Of a stretch of 64,000 bases of DNA, positions 41,569-51,653 are shown piece after piece. How positions within the stretch are numbered: the stretch's first letter is position 1; each line of letters starts with the position of its first letter. The notes beneath the pieces were generated by a model. That model had not been told where the DNA came from. It worked only from the letters and a program-made list of their open reading frames with translations, and did not search any database. The DNA is from Actinomadura viridilutea (GTDB lineage Bacteria; Actinomycetota; Actinomycetes; Streptosporangiales; Streptosporangiaceae). Made by a program: the position numbers and the translations under genes. The stretch covers positions 1-64,000 of the forward strand of contig PVNI01000010.1 of assembly GCA_003001795.1 (NCBI GenBank), given 5' to 3'.

Positions 41569-42045
41569 TCAGGTCTCCCGCCAGGACAGCTTGATGAGCA
41601 TGTTCTTGGCCTCCTCGGCCACCTCGGGGTCGGCGACGACGTCGTAGCGGGCGGCGACGATCTGGCTGCGGGAGGCGAAGTCGCGGCGCCCGCCGGTGAG
41701 GGCGTGGGCGATGAAGCCGAACACCGCGCCGAACACCGCCCCGATGACGATGCCGCCCGCCAGCAGCGGCGGCACGTCGCTGTGGTTCGCGGTGAACAGC
41801 GTCAGCAGCAGTCCGATCAGGAGGCCGAACCAGGCGCCGCTCCCGGCGCCGGCCAGAGCGGCGCGGCCCTTGGTGAGGCGGCCGAGGACGGTCTCCACCA
41901 TCCTCAGGTCCGAGCCGATGATGGCCGTCCGCTCCACCGGGAACTTCTCGTCGGAGAGGAAGTCCACCGCCCGCTGGGCGCCCTCGTAGGTGGGGTACGA
42001 CCCGATGACCGGACGGTCGGTGTCCGGGACCGGTTGGGTGTTCAT
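41569..42045 (-). CDS. Membrane protein with general-stress-protein 17M-like domain
   Basis: 158 residues from ATG 42045. The N-terminal half resembles the general stress protein 17M/YflT domain (IGSYPTYEGAQRAVDFLSDEKFPVERTAIIG). The middle has two membrane helices with Gly/Ala-rich faces (GAWFGLLIGLLLTLF and GGIVIGAVFGAVFGFIAH). The C-terminus is soluble (RYDVVADPEVAEEAKNMLIKLSW). Function is unknown; related proteins are stress-induced. It precedes no gene in the same direction, as LysE converges. Confidence 0.8.
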   Translation of the reverse strand: MNTQPVPDTDRPVIGSYPTYEGAQRAVDFLSDEKFPVERTAIIGSDLRMVETVLGRLTKGRAALAGAGSGAWFGLLIGLLLTLFTANHSDVPPLLAGGIVIGAVFGAVFGFIAHALTGGRRDFASRSQIVAARYDVVADPEVAEEAKNMLIKLSWRET

Positions 42046-42158
42046 GGCATCCGTCCTTCTCTCCGGTGTGTTGCCGCAGGAACTACCCACGTCGCCCCAT
42101 GCCGCACATGTCCGGAGAGAACGGCCCGCGGCCATGGCCTTCCGCGTCTCGGCGGCGG

Positions 42159-43955
42159 TCAGCGCGGGTTGGCCTGGGACTGGGCGCGGACGGGCTGCGA
42201 GCCGAAGGCGGTCAGGAAGCGGTCGCGGAAGTCGCTCATCCGCCAGACGGGGGACCGGCGCCCCGGCTTGAGGCCGTCCTGCCAGCCCCAGTCCGAGATC
42301 CGGTCGAGGACCTCGCGGTCGCGGGCCACGATCGTGACGGGGACGTCGCGGCTCGCGTCCTCCCCGGTGATCGTCGGCGCGGGCTGGTGGTCGCCGAGGA
42401 AGACCAGCACCAGGTCGTCGTCGCCGTAGGTCTCCACGTACGAGATCAGCGTGCTCAGCGTGTACTCGATCGACTTGCGGTACTCGCCGCGGATCTTGTC
42501 GTTGGGCGGCCACTTGGCGGCCTTCAGGCTCACCCCGCCCTGGGCGTGGAAGATCGAGCCGTCCCCGACCTGCTTCCAGTCGACCAGGCGCGGGATGGCG
42601 GCCCAGGGGGCGTGGCTGGACACCAGCTCGATCTCGGCCATGACCGGCGTCGTGCGCCCCTCGCGCTCGCGCTCGACGCGTTGGAAGAACGACAGCGTGT
42701 ACTGGTCGGGCATGGTCGCGTACGCCCAGCGCGGCCCGCGGTACCCGAGGGTGCGGTAGTCGTAGATCTGGTCGTAGCCGAAGAACCGGCCCTCCGGCCA
42801 GGCCCGGGTGATGGCGGGCATGAGGCCGACGGTCCGCCAGCCCGCCCGGCCGAAGGCGCGGTTGAGCGTCAGCCGGTCGGTGGCGACCAGGTTCTGGTAC
42901 CGCTGCTGGTTGTCGATCCACAGGCCGGACAGCAGCGTGGCGTGGGCCAGCCAGCTCCCCCCGCCCATCGTGGAGGAGGTGAGCCAGCCGCTGCGCGCGT
43001 GGAAGCCGGCCTTGCGCAGGCGTTCCCCGCCCGCGTCGAGCACCGCGCCGACCTGGGCGGAGAACTGCGGGTCCTCCACGGCGTCGCGGCCGTAGCTCTC
43101 GACGAAGGCGATCACCACGTCCTTGCCGCGCAGGCCGGTCAGCAGCTTGTCGCCCGGCGTGGCGCGGAAGTCGTCCACGGCCGCCTGCCGGGCGAACACC
43201 TCCTTGTCGTGCAGGCCCCTGCGCACCTTGAGCGCGCGGCTGTAGGCGAGCTTGGCGGTGTTCGACGACGCGACCGGGACCCCCGGGACGAGCTGCGCGC
43301 CGAACACGGCGCCGACGCTCCACACCGCCCACAGCACCACGACGGCGCGGGCCGCCAGGACGTCGTGCCGGGCCGCGACGCCCGCGAGCCGCATCGCGGC
43401 CAGCGCCATGACGACGATCACGCCGACCGCCAGCGCCGCCGCGCCCGCCGCCAACGCGACGGCGCTCGCGCCGCCGTGCTCCCCGGTGACGAACTCCAGG
43501 CCCGCCTCGAGGAAGGCCCAGTCCAGCACCGGATCCCACGGGCGGACCAGCACCTGGTAGAAGCCCATGTCGACGATCTTCACCACGAGCAGCGCGCCCA
43601 GCGCGGCGCCGCCGCACCCCGCCGCGATCCGCCGGGCCCGCCCGCGCAGGGCCAGCACGACGACCACGCCGAGCACCCCCTCGATCGGCACGCGGGCGAA
43701 CGCGCCGGGGGTGATCTCGCTCAGCCGGTTCGGCGTGAGCAGGGCGAACGCGACGAGCAGGAACGCCAGGACGGTGACGGTCCGCGGAACGACGCGGTGC
43801 CGTCGGAGCCACCCCGCCGTGCCCCGGTGTTCGCCGTCGCCCGCGCCTTGAGCACGGCCGCCGTCCTTGCCGTCCGCGGCGGCGCCTTCGCCCGGCGCAG
43901 CGCCGTCGTCGGCCGGCGTCTCCGGTCCCCGGGGAGAACGCGTGAAGAGGGACAA
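42159..43955 (-). CDS. Membrane-bound sulfatase/phosphoglycerol-transferase superfamily protein
   Basis: 598 residues from TTG 43955, four bases after GGGAGG; another TTG (43976) lacks a ribosome-binding site. After an acidic N-terminal segment, about five membrane helices (about 55-225) precede an exported alkaline-phosphatase-superfamily domain. Metal-site-like motifs: VVIAFVESYGRDAV, SSTMGGGSWLAHATLLSG and VFLGDHQPAP. The layout resembles LtaS/phosphoglycerol transferases, though the organism should not make lipoteichoic acid by that route, so modification of another envelope polymer is more likely (inference). It is divergent from the riboswitch of cobN. Confidence 0.85.
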   Translation of the reverse strand: MSLFTRSPRGPETPADDGAAPGEGAAADGKDGGRAQGAGDGEHRGTAGWLRRHRVVPRTVTVLAFLLVAFALLTPNRLSEITPGAFARVPIEGVLGVVVVLALRGRARRIAAGCGGAALGALLVVKIVDMGFYQVLVRPWDPVLDWAFLEAGLEFVTGEHGGASAVALAAGAAALAVGVIVVMALAAMRLAGVAARHDVLAARAVVVLWAVWSVGAVFGAQLVPGVPVASSNTAKLAYSRALKVRRGLHDKEVFARQAAVDDFRATPGDKLLTGLRGKDVVIAFVESYGRDAVEDPQFSAQVGAVLDAGGERLRKAGFHARSGWLTSSTMGGGSWLAHATLLSGLWIDNQQRYQNLVATDRLTLNRAFGRAGWRTVGLMPAITRAWPEGRFFGYDQIYDYRTLGYRGPRWAYATMPDQYTLSFFQRVEREREGRTTPVMAEIELVSSHAPWAAIPRLVDWKQVGDGSIFHAQGGVSLKAAKWPPNDKIRGEYRKSIEYTLSTLISYVETYGDDDLVLVFLGDHQPAPTITGEDASRDVPVTIVARDREVLDRISDWGWQDGLKPGRRSPVWRMSDFRDRFLTAFGSQPVRAQSQANPR

Positions 43956-44125
43956 GGGGCCTCCCAAGCCAAGCAATGCTGATCAGTGTCTGCGCATGCC
44001 GGCCCGCAGGGAAACCGGTCCGCGCTGCCCATCCTGTGTACGGCACCCCCGCCGGACCGGTTCAGCCGCGCCGACGCCGTCGGACGCGCCCGCCGTGCGG
44101 GCCCCTGCTGGAAGCTACGATGACG

Positions 44126-44335
44126 GCCGACGGCAGGGGAGGAACCCGGTGCGAATCCGGGGCTGTCCCGCAACTGTGACCGGGGAGTCCGCCTCCACGC
44201 AGGGCCACGGCGTCGGATGAGGCGTTCGCGGTGAAGGGAGGATCGCCTCACGGCCAGGGTGTCGTCCCTGGCCGGACACGCTGGAAGGCCGGAGGCCGAG
44301 ACGACGATCCGGGAGCCAGGAGACTCCGCGCCGTC
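44126..44335 (+). ncRNA. Cobalamin (B12) riboswitch
   Basis: The leader of cobN carries the conserved core GAACCCGGTGCGAATCCGGG followed by GCTGTCCCGCAACTGTGACCGGGG, a variable stem region, and the 3' segment AGCCAGGAGACTCCGC. A TACGAT -10 lies at 44116-44121. Known elements of this class shut off synthesis or uptake genes when adenosylcobalamin is abundant. Boundaries are approximate. Confidence 0.93.
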
Positions 44336-44385
44336 GTCGACCTCGTCACCGAGCCGGGGCGCGGACCCCGGAGGAGGCCCTGCCG

Positions 44386-47300
44386 ATGCGTGTTCTGCTG
44401 CTGTCCACCGCCGACACCGAGCTGCTCGCCGCCCGCGCGGCCGACGCGGGCTACGTGACGGCCAACCCGATGCGGCTCGACGCCGACGCCGTCGACCGGC
44501 TCGCCGAGGACGCCGACGTCGCCGTCGTCCGGCTGCTGGGCGGCCGCAAGACCTGGCCGGAGGGGGTGGAGCGGCTGCGGCGCGGCGACCTGCCCGTGGT
44601 CTTCCTCGGCGGCGAGGCCGACCCGGACGCCGAGCTGATGGCGCTGTCCACCGTCCCCGCCGGGGTGGCCGCGGAGGCGCTGGGCTACCTGCGGGAGGGC
44701 GGCGTCGCCAACCTCAGGGAGCTGGCGCGGTTCCTCTCCGACACCGTGCTGCTGACGGGCGAGGGCTTCGCGCCGCCCGTCCCGACGCCGGCGTACGGGG
44801 TGCACGGGTCGTATGAACTCGACCCGGCCAAGCCCACGGTCGGCGTCGTCTTCTACCGCGCCCACGAGCTGTCGGGCAACACCGCGTTCGTCGACGTCCT
44901 GTGCCGGCAGATCGAGGAGCAGGGGGCCAACGCGCTGCCGGTGTTCTGCGGGTCGCTGCGCGGAGCCGACCCGGGCCTGCTTGACCTCCTCGAGCAGGCC
45001 GACGCGCTGGTCGCCACGGTGCTGGCGGCGGGCGGCGCGGTCGCGTCCCGGGCGAGCGCGGGCGGCGAGGAGGACTCCTGGGACGTCGGCGCGCTGGCCG
45101 CCCTGGACGTGCCCGTCGTCCAGGGCCTGTGCCTGACCACGCCCCGCGCCGCCTGGGAGGAGTCGGACGGGGCGCTGTCGCCGATGGACGCGGCCATGCA
45201 GGTCGCGATCCCCGAGTTCGACGGACGCCTCATCTCCGTGCCGTTCTCCTTCAAGGAGGAAGGGCCGGACGGCATCCCCGTGTACGCGGCCGACCCGGAG
45301 CGCGCCGCCCGCGTCGCCGGGATCGCCGTGCGGCACGCCCGCCTGCGACACGTGCCGAACGACCGCAAACGCGTCGCGATCGTCCTGTCGTCGTACCCGA
45401 CCAAGCACTCGCGCGTCGGCAACGCCGTCGGACTCGACACGCCCACCTCGGCCGTGCGGCTGCTGCGCGCGATGGCCGCCGCGGGCTACCGGCTCGGCGA
45501 CGACGACGCCTACTGGAGCGATCCCGACTCGGGCGACGCCCTCATCCACGCGCTGATCGAGGCCGGCGGCCACGACGTGGAGTGGCTCACCGAGGAGCAA
45601 CTGCGCAACGCCCCCGCCCGGGTGCCCCTCGACGCCTACCTGCGCTGGTTCGAGGCGCTGCCGGAGCCGCTGCGCGAGCGCATCCGCGCGCACTGGGGCG
45701 ATCCGCCCGGCGAGCTGTACGTGGACGGCGACGACATCGTCCTGGCGGCGCTGCGGTTCGGCAACGTCGTGCTGATGATCCAGCCGCCGCGCGGCTTCGG
45801 CGAGAACCCGGTGGCGATCTACCACGACCCCGACCTGCCGCCGTCCCACCACTACCTGGCCGCCTACCGCTGGCTGGACGAGGAGTTCCAGGCCGACGCG
45901 ATCGTGCACCTCGGCAAGCACGGCACGCTCGAATGGCTGCCCGGCAAGGGGCTCGGGCTGTCGGCCGAATGCGCGCCGGACGCCGTGCTGGGCGGCGTCC
46001 CGCTCGTCTACCCGTTCATCGTCAACGACCCCGGCGAGGGCACGCAGGCCAAGCGCCGCGGCCACGCCACCGTCGTCGACCACCTCGTCCCGCCGATGGC
46101 GCGCGCCGAGACCTACGGCGACCTGGCCAAGCTGGAGCAGCTGCTCGACGAGTACGCCACCGTCGCCGAACTGGACCCGGCCAAGCTCCCCGCGGTGCGC
46201 GCCCAGATCTGGACGCTCGTGCAGGCCGCGCAGCTGCACCACGACCTGCACCAGGAGGAGATGCCGGGCGAGGACGAGTTCGACGACTTCATCCTGCACA
46301 TCGACGGCTACCTGTGCGAGGTCAAGGACGTGCAGATCCGCGACGGCCTGCACATCCTCGGCCAGGAGCCGGTCGGCGCGCCCCGGGTCAACCTCGTGCT
46401 GGCCGTGCTGCGCGCCGCCCAGGTGTGGGGCGGCGTCGCCGGCGCCATGCCGGGCCTGCGGTCGGCGCTCGCCGCCGAGCACGGCCTGGACGAGAAGGCG
46501 CTGCTCGCCGAGCCCGGCGCGCGGGTGGACGCCGACGTCGCCGGGACGCGCGCCCGCACCGCCTCCGACGCCGTCGACGTGCTGGAGTCCCTCGCCCGCC
46601 GCCTCGTCGAAGGCATGGAGGAGCGCGGCTGGGACGCGGCGCAGGCCGCCGCCGTCTGCCGGGACGCCCTCGGCCGCGAGATCGACGGCGTCGTCCGGCT
46701 GCTGGAGTTCGCCGCGACCGAGGTGGTGCCGCGGCTGGCGGCCACGCGGAACGAGATCGGCGCGGTGCTGCACGCCCTGTCCGGCGGATACGTGCCCGCC
46801 GGGCCGTCCGGCTCGCCCACCCGCGGGCTGGTCAACGTGCTGCCGACCGGCCGCAACTTCTACTCGGTCGACCCCAAGGCGATCCCGTCCCGCAACTCCT
46901 GGGAGGTGGGGGTCGCGCTGGCCGACTCGCTGATCCGACGGCACTTGGACGACACCGGCGAGTACCCGGCCGGCGTGGGCCTGACCGTGTGGGGCACCAG
47001 CGCCATGCGCACCCAGGGCGACGACATCGCCGAGGTGCTGGCGCTCATCGGCTGCCGCCCGGTGTGGGACGACGCCTCCCGCCGCGTCACCGGGTTCGAG
47101 ATCGTCCCGCTGGAGGAGCTGGGCCGTCCCCGCATCGACGTCACGCTGCGCGTCTCCGGGTTCTTCCGCGACGCGTTCCCGCACGTCATCACGCTGCTCG
47201 ACGACGCCATCGGCGCGGTCGCCGCGCTGGAGGAGCCCGTCGACCGCAACTTCGTCCGGCGGCACGCCCTGGAGGACCGGGCCGCGCACGGCGACTGGCG

Positions 47301-48039
47301 CCGCGCCACCACCCGCATCTTCGGCTCCAAGCCCGGCGCGTACGGCGCCGGGCTGCTGCCCCTCATCGACGCCCGCAACTGGCGCGACGACTCCGACCTG
47401 GCCGAGGTGTACGCGGTGTGGGGCGGCTACGCCTACGGCCGCGGGCTGGACGGCCGGGAGGCCCGCGCCGACATGGAGTCCGCGTTCCGCCGCATCGCCG
47501 TCGCCGCCAAGAACCAGGACACCCGCGAGCACGACATCGTCGACTCCGACGACTACTTCCAGTACCACGGCGGCATGGTCGCCATGGTGCGGTCCCTGAC
47601 CGGCCGCAACCCCGCGGCCTACGTCGGCGACTCAGCGCTTCCCGACCAGGTGAAGACCCGCACCCTCGCCGAGGAGACCCACCGCGTCTTCCGGGCCCGC
47701 GTGGTCAACCCCCGCTGGATCGCCGCGATGCGGCGGCACGGCTACAAGGGCGCGTTCGAGCTGGCCGCCACCGTGGACTACCTGTTCGGGTACGACGCCA
47801 CCGCCGGCGTCGTCGACGACTGGATGTACGAGCGGCTGGCCGAGGAGTACGTCTTCGACGCCGAGACCAGCGCGTTCATGGAGCAGTCGAACCCGTGGGC
47901 GCTGCGCGGCATCACCGAACGCCTCCTGGAGGCCGCCGACCGCGGCCTGTGGGCCGCGCCCGACCCCGAGACCCTCGACCGCCTCCGGCAGACCTACCTG
48001 CGGTTGGAAGGCGACCTGGAGGCCGAGGACGACGACTAG
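44386..48039 (+). CDS. cobN: Cobaltochelatase subunit CobN
   Basis: 1,217 residues from ATG 44386 (GGAGGAGG upstream). It is the large subunit of the ATP-dependent aerobic-pathway chelatase that inserts cobalt into hydrogenobyrinic acid a,c-diamide. CobN/magnesium-chelatase H motifs are present: HLGKHGTLEWLPGKGLGLS, YPFIVNDPGEGTQAKRRGHA, RNWRDDSDLAEVYAVWGGYAYG and the late DDWMYERLAEEYVFD segment. Length fits the family. CobS/CobT or ChlID-type partners are not in the window. A cobalamin riboswitch controls it, so it is repressed by its end product. Confidence 0.97.
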   Translation: MRVLLLSTADTELLAARAADAGYVTANPMRLDADAVDRLAEDADVAVVRLLGGRKTWPEGVERLRRGDLPVVFLGGEADPDAELMALSTVPAGVAAEALGYLREGGVANLRELARFLSDTVLLTGEGFAPPVPTPAYGVHGSYELDPAKPTVGVVFYRAHELSGNTAFVDVLCRQIEEQGANALPVFCGSLRGADPGLLDLLEQADALVATVLAAGGAVASRASAGGEEDSWDVGALAALDVPVVQGLCLTTPRAAWEESDGALSPMDAAMQVAIPEFDGRLISVPFSFKEEGPDGIPVYAADPERAARVAGIAVRHARLRHVPNDRKRVAIVLSSYPTKHSRVGNAVGLDTPTSAVRLLRAMAAAGYRLGDDDAYWSDPDSGDALIHALIEAGGHDVEWLTEEQLRNAPARVPLDAYLRWFEALPEPLRERIRAHWGDPPGELYVDGDDIVLAALRFGNVVLMIQPPRGFGENPVAIYHDPDLPPSHHYLAAYRWLDEEFQADAIVHLGKHGTLEWLPGKGLGLSAECAPDAVLGGVPLVYPFIVNDPGEGTQAKRRGHATVVDHLVPPMARAETYGDLAKLEQLLDEYATVAELDPAKLPAVRAQIWTLVQAAQLHHDLHQEEMPGEDEFDDFILHIDGYLCEVKDVQIRDGLHILGQEPVGAPRVNLVLAVLRAAQVWGGVAGAMPGLRSALAAEHGLDEKALLAEPGARVDADVAGTRARTASDAVDVLESLARRLVEGMEERGWDAAQAAAVCRDALGREIDGVVRLLEFAATEVVPRLAATRNEIGAVLHALSGGYVPAGPSGSPTRGLVNVLPTGRNFYSVDPKAIPSRNSWEVGVALADSLIRRHLDDTGEYPAGVGLTVWGTSAMRTQGDDIAEVLALIGCRPVWDDASRRVTGFEIVPLEELGRPRIDVTLRVSGFFRDAFPHVITLLDDAIGAVAALEEPVDRNFVRRHALEDRAAHGDWRRATTRIFGSKPGAYGAGLLPLIDARNWRDDSDLAEVYAVWGGYAYGRGLDGREARADMESAFRRIAVAAKNQDTREHDIVDSDDYFQYHGGMVAMVRSLTGRNPAAYVGDSALPDQVKTRTLAEETHRVFRARVVNPRWIAAMRRHGYKGAFELAATVDYLFGYDATAGVVDDWMYERLAEEYVFDAETSAFMEQSNPWALRGITERLLEAADRGLWAAPDPETLDRLRQTYLRLEGDLEAEDDD

Positions 48040-48070
48040 CTGTTCTGTACTAGCCCGTGGTCTGGGCAGG

Positions 48071-50083
48071 TCAGGCGTCCTTGGCCTGGCAGAGGGCGAA
48101 GTCGTCGAAGACGGCCGTGACCCGCTCGCTCGTCCCGGCGTCGTCCAGGACCAGCCCGGTCGTGCCCTGGAGCAGCGGGTCGCGCCGGTCGGTGTACTCG
48201 AAGATCGGGTCGCCGTTGACCCACAGCGCGATGCGCGGGACGCCGCCGCGCAGGTCCAGTTCGGCCTGCATCCGGTCGGCGTCGTCCAGTTCGAAGTCGG
48301 GGACCGGGCCGGAGGCCAGCTCGGCCGCCGCGCCGTCGACGACCTTGCGCAGCCGGGCCGTGCCGTCCGGGCGCAGCACGATGTCGTACCGGTCGTCGCC
48401 GTCGGCCAGCAGGTGCACGCCCGCCGCCCAGCCGACGCCGCTCGGCCCCGCCGACAGCCTGACCCGCACGTCCACGAGCCCGTGCTGGGGCGACGGCATG
48501 GCCGTGGAGGCCCGGCACGTCTGCGCGGCCCCGGCGCGCGGCGCGATGTCCAAGACGTATTCGTCGTCGCGGAACTCTCCGCACCCGTCCGGACCGGCCT
48601 TCCAGCCGCCGGACGGGTGGTCGAAGTCGTCCTTCACCAGGGTCGCCGCCGATTCCGGCGGGTCGTCGGCGGACGCCTCCAGGCCGCCGTCGTCCGGCAG
48701 CATCTGCTGGACGCCCAGCACGGCGCCGATCACCGCGAACGTCGCCAGCCGGATCAGCAGGGTGCGCCTCCGGGCGCTTATGCCCCGTCGCGCCTCCGCG
48801 GCCGCCGCGTGGGGCTTCTCCTGATGCGATGTCTGCTGCCACGACGTCTGCTGCCACGATGTCTGCTGCCACGACGTCTCGGCGGTGGTCGCCTCTGCGG
48901 CTGCCTGTGTCTGCGGCAGCCGCTGTTCAGCGGACGGTGGTTGTAGGGCGGGCGCTTGTTCGGCCGAGAGTGCGTTTTCGTCGCGGGATGTCTCCTGACG
49001 CATTGTCTGGTCCCGCGCGGTCTCGGCGGTGAGCGCCTCCGTGGCTGCCTGTCTGGGCGGTGTGGGCGCCGCCCTTCGCTCAGCCGACGGGCGCCGCTCG
49101 GCCGGCGGTCCGGTCAGTTTCTGAGGCAGTGTCTGGTGCCCTGACGTCGCGGTAGTCGGGGCCTCCGCGGGTGCCTGTGCGGGGGGTATGAGCGCCGATA
49201 TTCGCTCAGTCGGTGGTGGTCGTCGTCCGGCGGGCGGTCCGGTCTCGTCGCGGGGCCTCTCGGTGTCCGGGGGGTGGTGGTCGGTCAGGGCCCGGAGGAG
49301 GTCCGTGGTGTCGGGGCGGTCGGCGGGGTCTTTGGCCAGGGCGCGGATCACCAGGGGGCGGAGGGCCGGGTCCAGGGCGTCCACCGACGGCGGGGCGGTG
49401 AGGACGCGGTGCATGATCTCGTGGACGTTGGACCCGGTGAACGGGGCGCGGCCGGTGCCGGCGTACGCGATCACGCACCCCCAGGAGAAGACGTCGGCGG
49501 CGGGGGTGACGGGGCCGCCCCGCATCAGTTCGGGCGCGACGTACGCGGGCGTGCCCACGACCTGGCCGGTGCGGGTCGGGCCGTCCGCCGCGTCCAGCGC
49601 GTGCGCGATGCCGAAGTCGATGACCCGCGGGCCGGTGGACGACAGCAGCACGTTGGACGGTGTGAGGTCGCGGTGCACCACGCCGGCGCCGTGAATGGCG
49701 CCGAGCGCGGTGGCGATGTTGACCGCCAGGCCGTCCAGGGCGCCTCCGCGCAGCGGGCCGTGCTCGCGGACGGCCTGGGCGAGGGTCGGGCCGTCGACGT
49801 ACTCGGTGACCACGTACAGCGGCTCGCCGTCCAGGCGGGCGTCCAGGACCGCCGCCGTGCAGAAGCGGCGCACCCGGCGCGCGGCGGTCACCTCGCGCCG
49901 GAACCGCTCGCGGAACGCGGCGTCCTCGGAGAGTTCCGGATTGATGACTTTGATGGCGACCCGGCTGTCCTCGTCGGTCAGACCGAGGAAGACGGTGCCC
50001 ATGCCGCCCCGGCCGATCCTGCCGATGAGGCGATAGCGGCCGAGGCGTTCAGGGTCGTCGGGCCCAAGCGGAGCCGTCGGCAT
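48071..50083 (-). CDS. Transmembrane Ser/Thr protein kinase with exported domain (1)
   Basis: 670 residues from ATG 50083, four bases after GGGAGG. The kinase domain (about 15-275) has the GRGGMGTVFLG loop, AIKVINPEL lysine and DFGIAHAL, but its catalytic loop is HRDLTPSNVLL with Thr instead of the usual Lys. A long Thr/Ala/Gln-rich linker follows, including four TSWQQ-type units coded by 15-base repeats (48831-48875). One membrane helix precedes an exported concanavalin/LamG-like domain (about 490-670) with DDFDHPSGGWKAG and RIALWVNGDPIFEY. It probably senses an envelope or sugar ligand and phosphorylates cytoplasmic proteins. Closely related to the kinase at 52706. Confidence 0.9.
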   Translation of the reverse strand: MPTAPLGPDDPERLGRYRLIGRIGRGGMGTVFLGLTDEDSRVAIKVINPELSEDAAFRERFRREVTAARRVRRFCTAAVLDARLDGEPLYVVTEYVDGPTLAQAVREHGPLRGGALDGLAVNIATALGAIHGAGVVHRDLTPSNVLLSSTGPRVIDFGIAHALDAADGPTRTGQVVGTPAYVAPELMRGGPVTPAADVFSWGCVIAYAGTGRAPFTGSNVHEIMHRVLTAPPSVDALDPALRPLVIRALAKDPADRPDTTDLLRALTDHHPPDTERPRDETGPPAGRRPPPTERISALIPPAQAPAEAPTTATSGHQTLPQKLTGPPAERRPSAERRAAPTPPRQAATEALTAETARDQTMRQETSRDENALSAEQAPALQPPSAEQRLPQTQAAAEATTAETSWQQTSWQQTSWQQTSHQEKPHAAAAEARRGISARRRTLLIRLATFAVIGAVLGVQQMLPDDGGLEASADDPPESAATLVKDDFDHPSGGWKAGPDGCGEFRDDEYVLDIAPRAGAAQTCRASTAMPSPQHGLVDVRVRLSAGPSGVGWAAGVHLLADGDDRYDIVLRPDGTARLRKVVDGAAAELASGPVPDFELDDADRMQAELDLRGGVPRIALWVNGDPIFEYTDRRDPLLQGTTGLVLDDAGTSERVTAVFDDFALCQAKDA
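48831..48875 (-). repeat. Three 15-bp tandem repeats in the kinase linker
   Basis: Adjacent 15-base units (48831-48845, 48846-48860, 48861-48875) differ by one base and encode TSWQQ repeats in the cytoplasmic linker, a probable length-variable tract. Confidence 0.85.
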
Positions 50084-50125
50084 GTGTCCTCCCACACTGT
50101 GAGACGGAGGACGCGGCCGTTACGT

Positions 50126-51526
50126 TCACTTATTTCCGGCAAATGGCGCATTGTGGTCGAGAGTTCGGACCTCGGTCACCGGCGGGGTCCTGCCGTAGCG
50201 GCGGCGCAGCGGGTACGCGGCGGCCGCCACCGCGAGGCTGAGAGCGGAGGCGAGGAGCTGCGAGCGCTGCTCCGGCATGAAGGCCATCGACGCCAGCACC
50301 AGCAGCAGGGCGCCGATGACCAGCCACGTCAGGTACGGGTGGCCCCACATCCGGTAGGTGAGGCTGCCGGGGTCCTCCCGCTCCAGCCGGGCGCGCAGGC
50401 GCAGCTGGGAGACCATGATCGACAGGTACACGAACGCCAGGATGACCCCGATCGAGTTCATCAGGAACTTGAAGACGGCGTCCGGCGAGACGTACGAGGC
50501 GACCACCGCGCCCCACGCGGCGACGGTGCCGAGCAGGATCGCCCGCACGGGCACGCCGCGCCGGTTGAGCCGGACCAGCGCGGCCGGGGCGTCGCCGTCC
50601 CGCGTCAGGACGTACAGCATCCGCGACGAGACGTAGATCGCCGAGTTCAGCACCGACAGCACCGCGGTGAGGATCACCGCCTGCATCAGCGTGCCCGCCG
50701 CGGGGACCCCGAGATGGTCGAGGGTGCTGACGAACGGGCTGGTCAGGACCCGGGCGTCGTTCCACGGCAGGATCGACACCACCAGCAGGATCGACAGCAC
50801 GTAGAACAGCGCGACCCGATACAGCACGTTGCCGGTGGCGCGGGCGACGGCGCGTCCCGGCTCGCTGCTCTCGGCGGCGGCGATGGTGGGGATCTCGGTG
50901 CCGCCGAACGCGAACATCACGGCCACGATCGCGGTGAACACCGAGGCGGGCCCGTTCGGCAGGAACCCGCCGTGCGCGGTCAGGGCGGCCGCGCCGCCGG
51001 GCGCGTCGGGCCACAGCCCCGCCACGTACAGCCCGCCGAGGACGACGAAGACCGCGATCGCGGCGACCTTGATCGAGGCGAACCAGAACTCGAACTCCCC
51101 GAACGAGCGGACCGACACCAGGTTGACGCAGGTCATCACCACCAGCAGCGCCGCGGCCAGCGTCCACTGCGGCAAGGGGATCCACTCGCCGAGGATCGCC
51201 GCGCCCGCGACCGCCTCCGCGCCGACGAGGACCACGTAGAGGTACCAGTACAGCCAGCCGATCGTGAAGCCCGCCCACGGGCCGAGCGCCATCCGCGCGT
51301 ACTCGGCGAGGGAACCGGCCACCGGGCGCGCCACCACCATCTCGCCCAGTGCGCGCAGCACGCACAGCACCAGCAGTCCGGCCGCCGCGTACGACAGCAC
51401 CGCCGCGGGACCCGCCGTCTTGATCACCGCGCCGCTGCCCACGAACAGTCCCGCTCCCACGGCGCCGCCGATGGCGAGCATGGTCATATGGCGTCGGCGC
51501 AGGCCGGTGCGCAGGGTTTCGGACAT
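50126..51526 (-). CDS. APC-superfamily amino-acid permease
   Basis: 466 residues from ATG 51526. About twelve membrane helices. The first helix pair shows the family signature MLAIGGAVGAGLFVGSGAVI, and FAFGGTEIPTIAAAESSEPG plus the SVLNSAIYVSSRMLYVLTRDG segment place it in the AAT/GabP branch of amino acid-proton symporters. The substrate could be GABA, an aromatic or a basic amino acid. It lies upstream of the first kinase gene on the same strand, 42 bases apart, so the two may share a transcript. It is divergent from the alpha/beta hydrolase. Confidence 0.93.
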   Translation of the reverse strand: MSETLRTGLRRRHMTMLAIGGAVGAGLFVGSGAVIKTAGPAAVLSYAAAGLLVLCVLRALGEMVVARPVAGSLAEYARMALGPWAGFTIGWLYWYLYVVLVGAEAVAGAAILGEWIPLPQWTLAAALLVVMTCVNLVSVRSFGEFEFWFASIKVAAIAVFVVLGGLYVAGLWPDAPGGAAALTAHGGFLPNGPASVFTAIVAVMFAFGGTEIPTIAAAESSEPGRAVARATGNVLYRVALFYVLSILLVVSILPWNDARVLTSPFVSTLDHLGVPAAGTLMQAVILTAVLSVLNSAIYVSSRMLYVLTRDGDAPAALVRLNRRGVPVRAILLGTVAAWGAVVASYVSPDAVFKFLMNSIGVILAFVYLSIMVSQLRLRARLEREDPGSLTYRMWGHPYLTWLVIGALLLVLASMAFMPEQRSQLLASALSLAVAAAAYPLRRRYGRTPPVTEVRTLDHNAPFAGNK

Positions 51527-51653
51527 GCCTGGTCGTTCCCGTCCAATCGATCGGCGGCCATGGGACGACCCCACCCTAGTGGTTGGGCCCCTGTTCCGGT
51601 CCGACAGTAAACGGCATTCCGGGCTGTACCGGACTCGGCCGTACGCTGTGCCC

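Noticed and set aside
42159..43955. Lipoteichoic acid synthase
   Set aside because: The fold and topology are similar, but the organism type does not use that route and the key motifs are only partly matched, so only a superfamily call is made.
44248..47568. A 1,106-residue minus-strand frame opposite cobN
   Set aside because: Shadow of cobN, composed of Val/Arg/Gly/His-rich sequence without domains.
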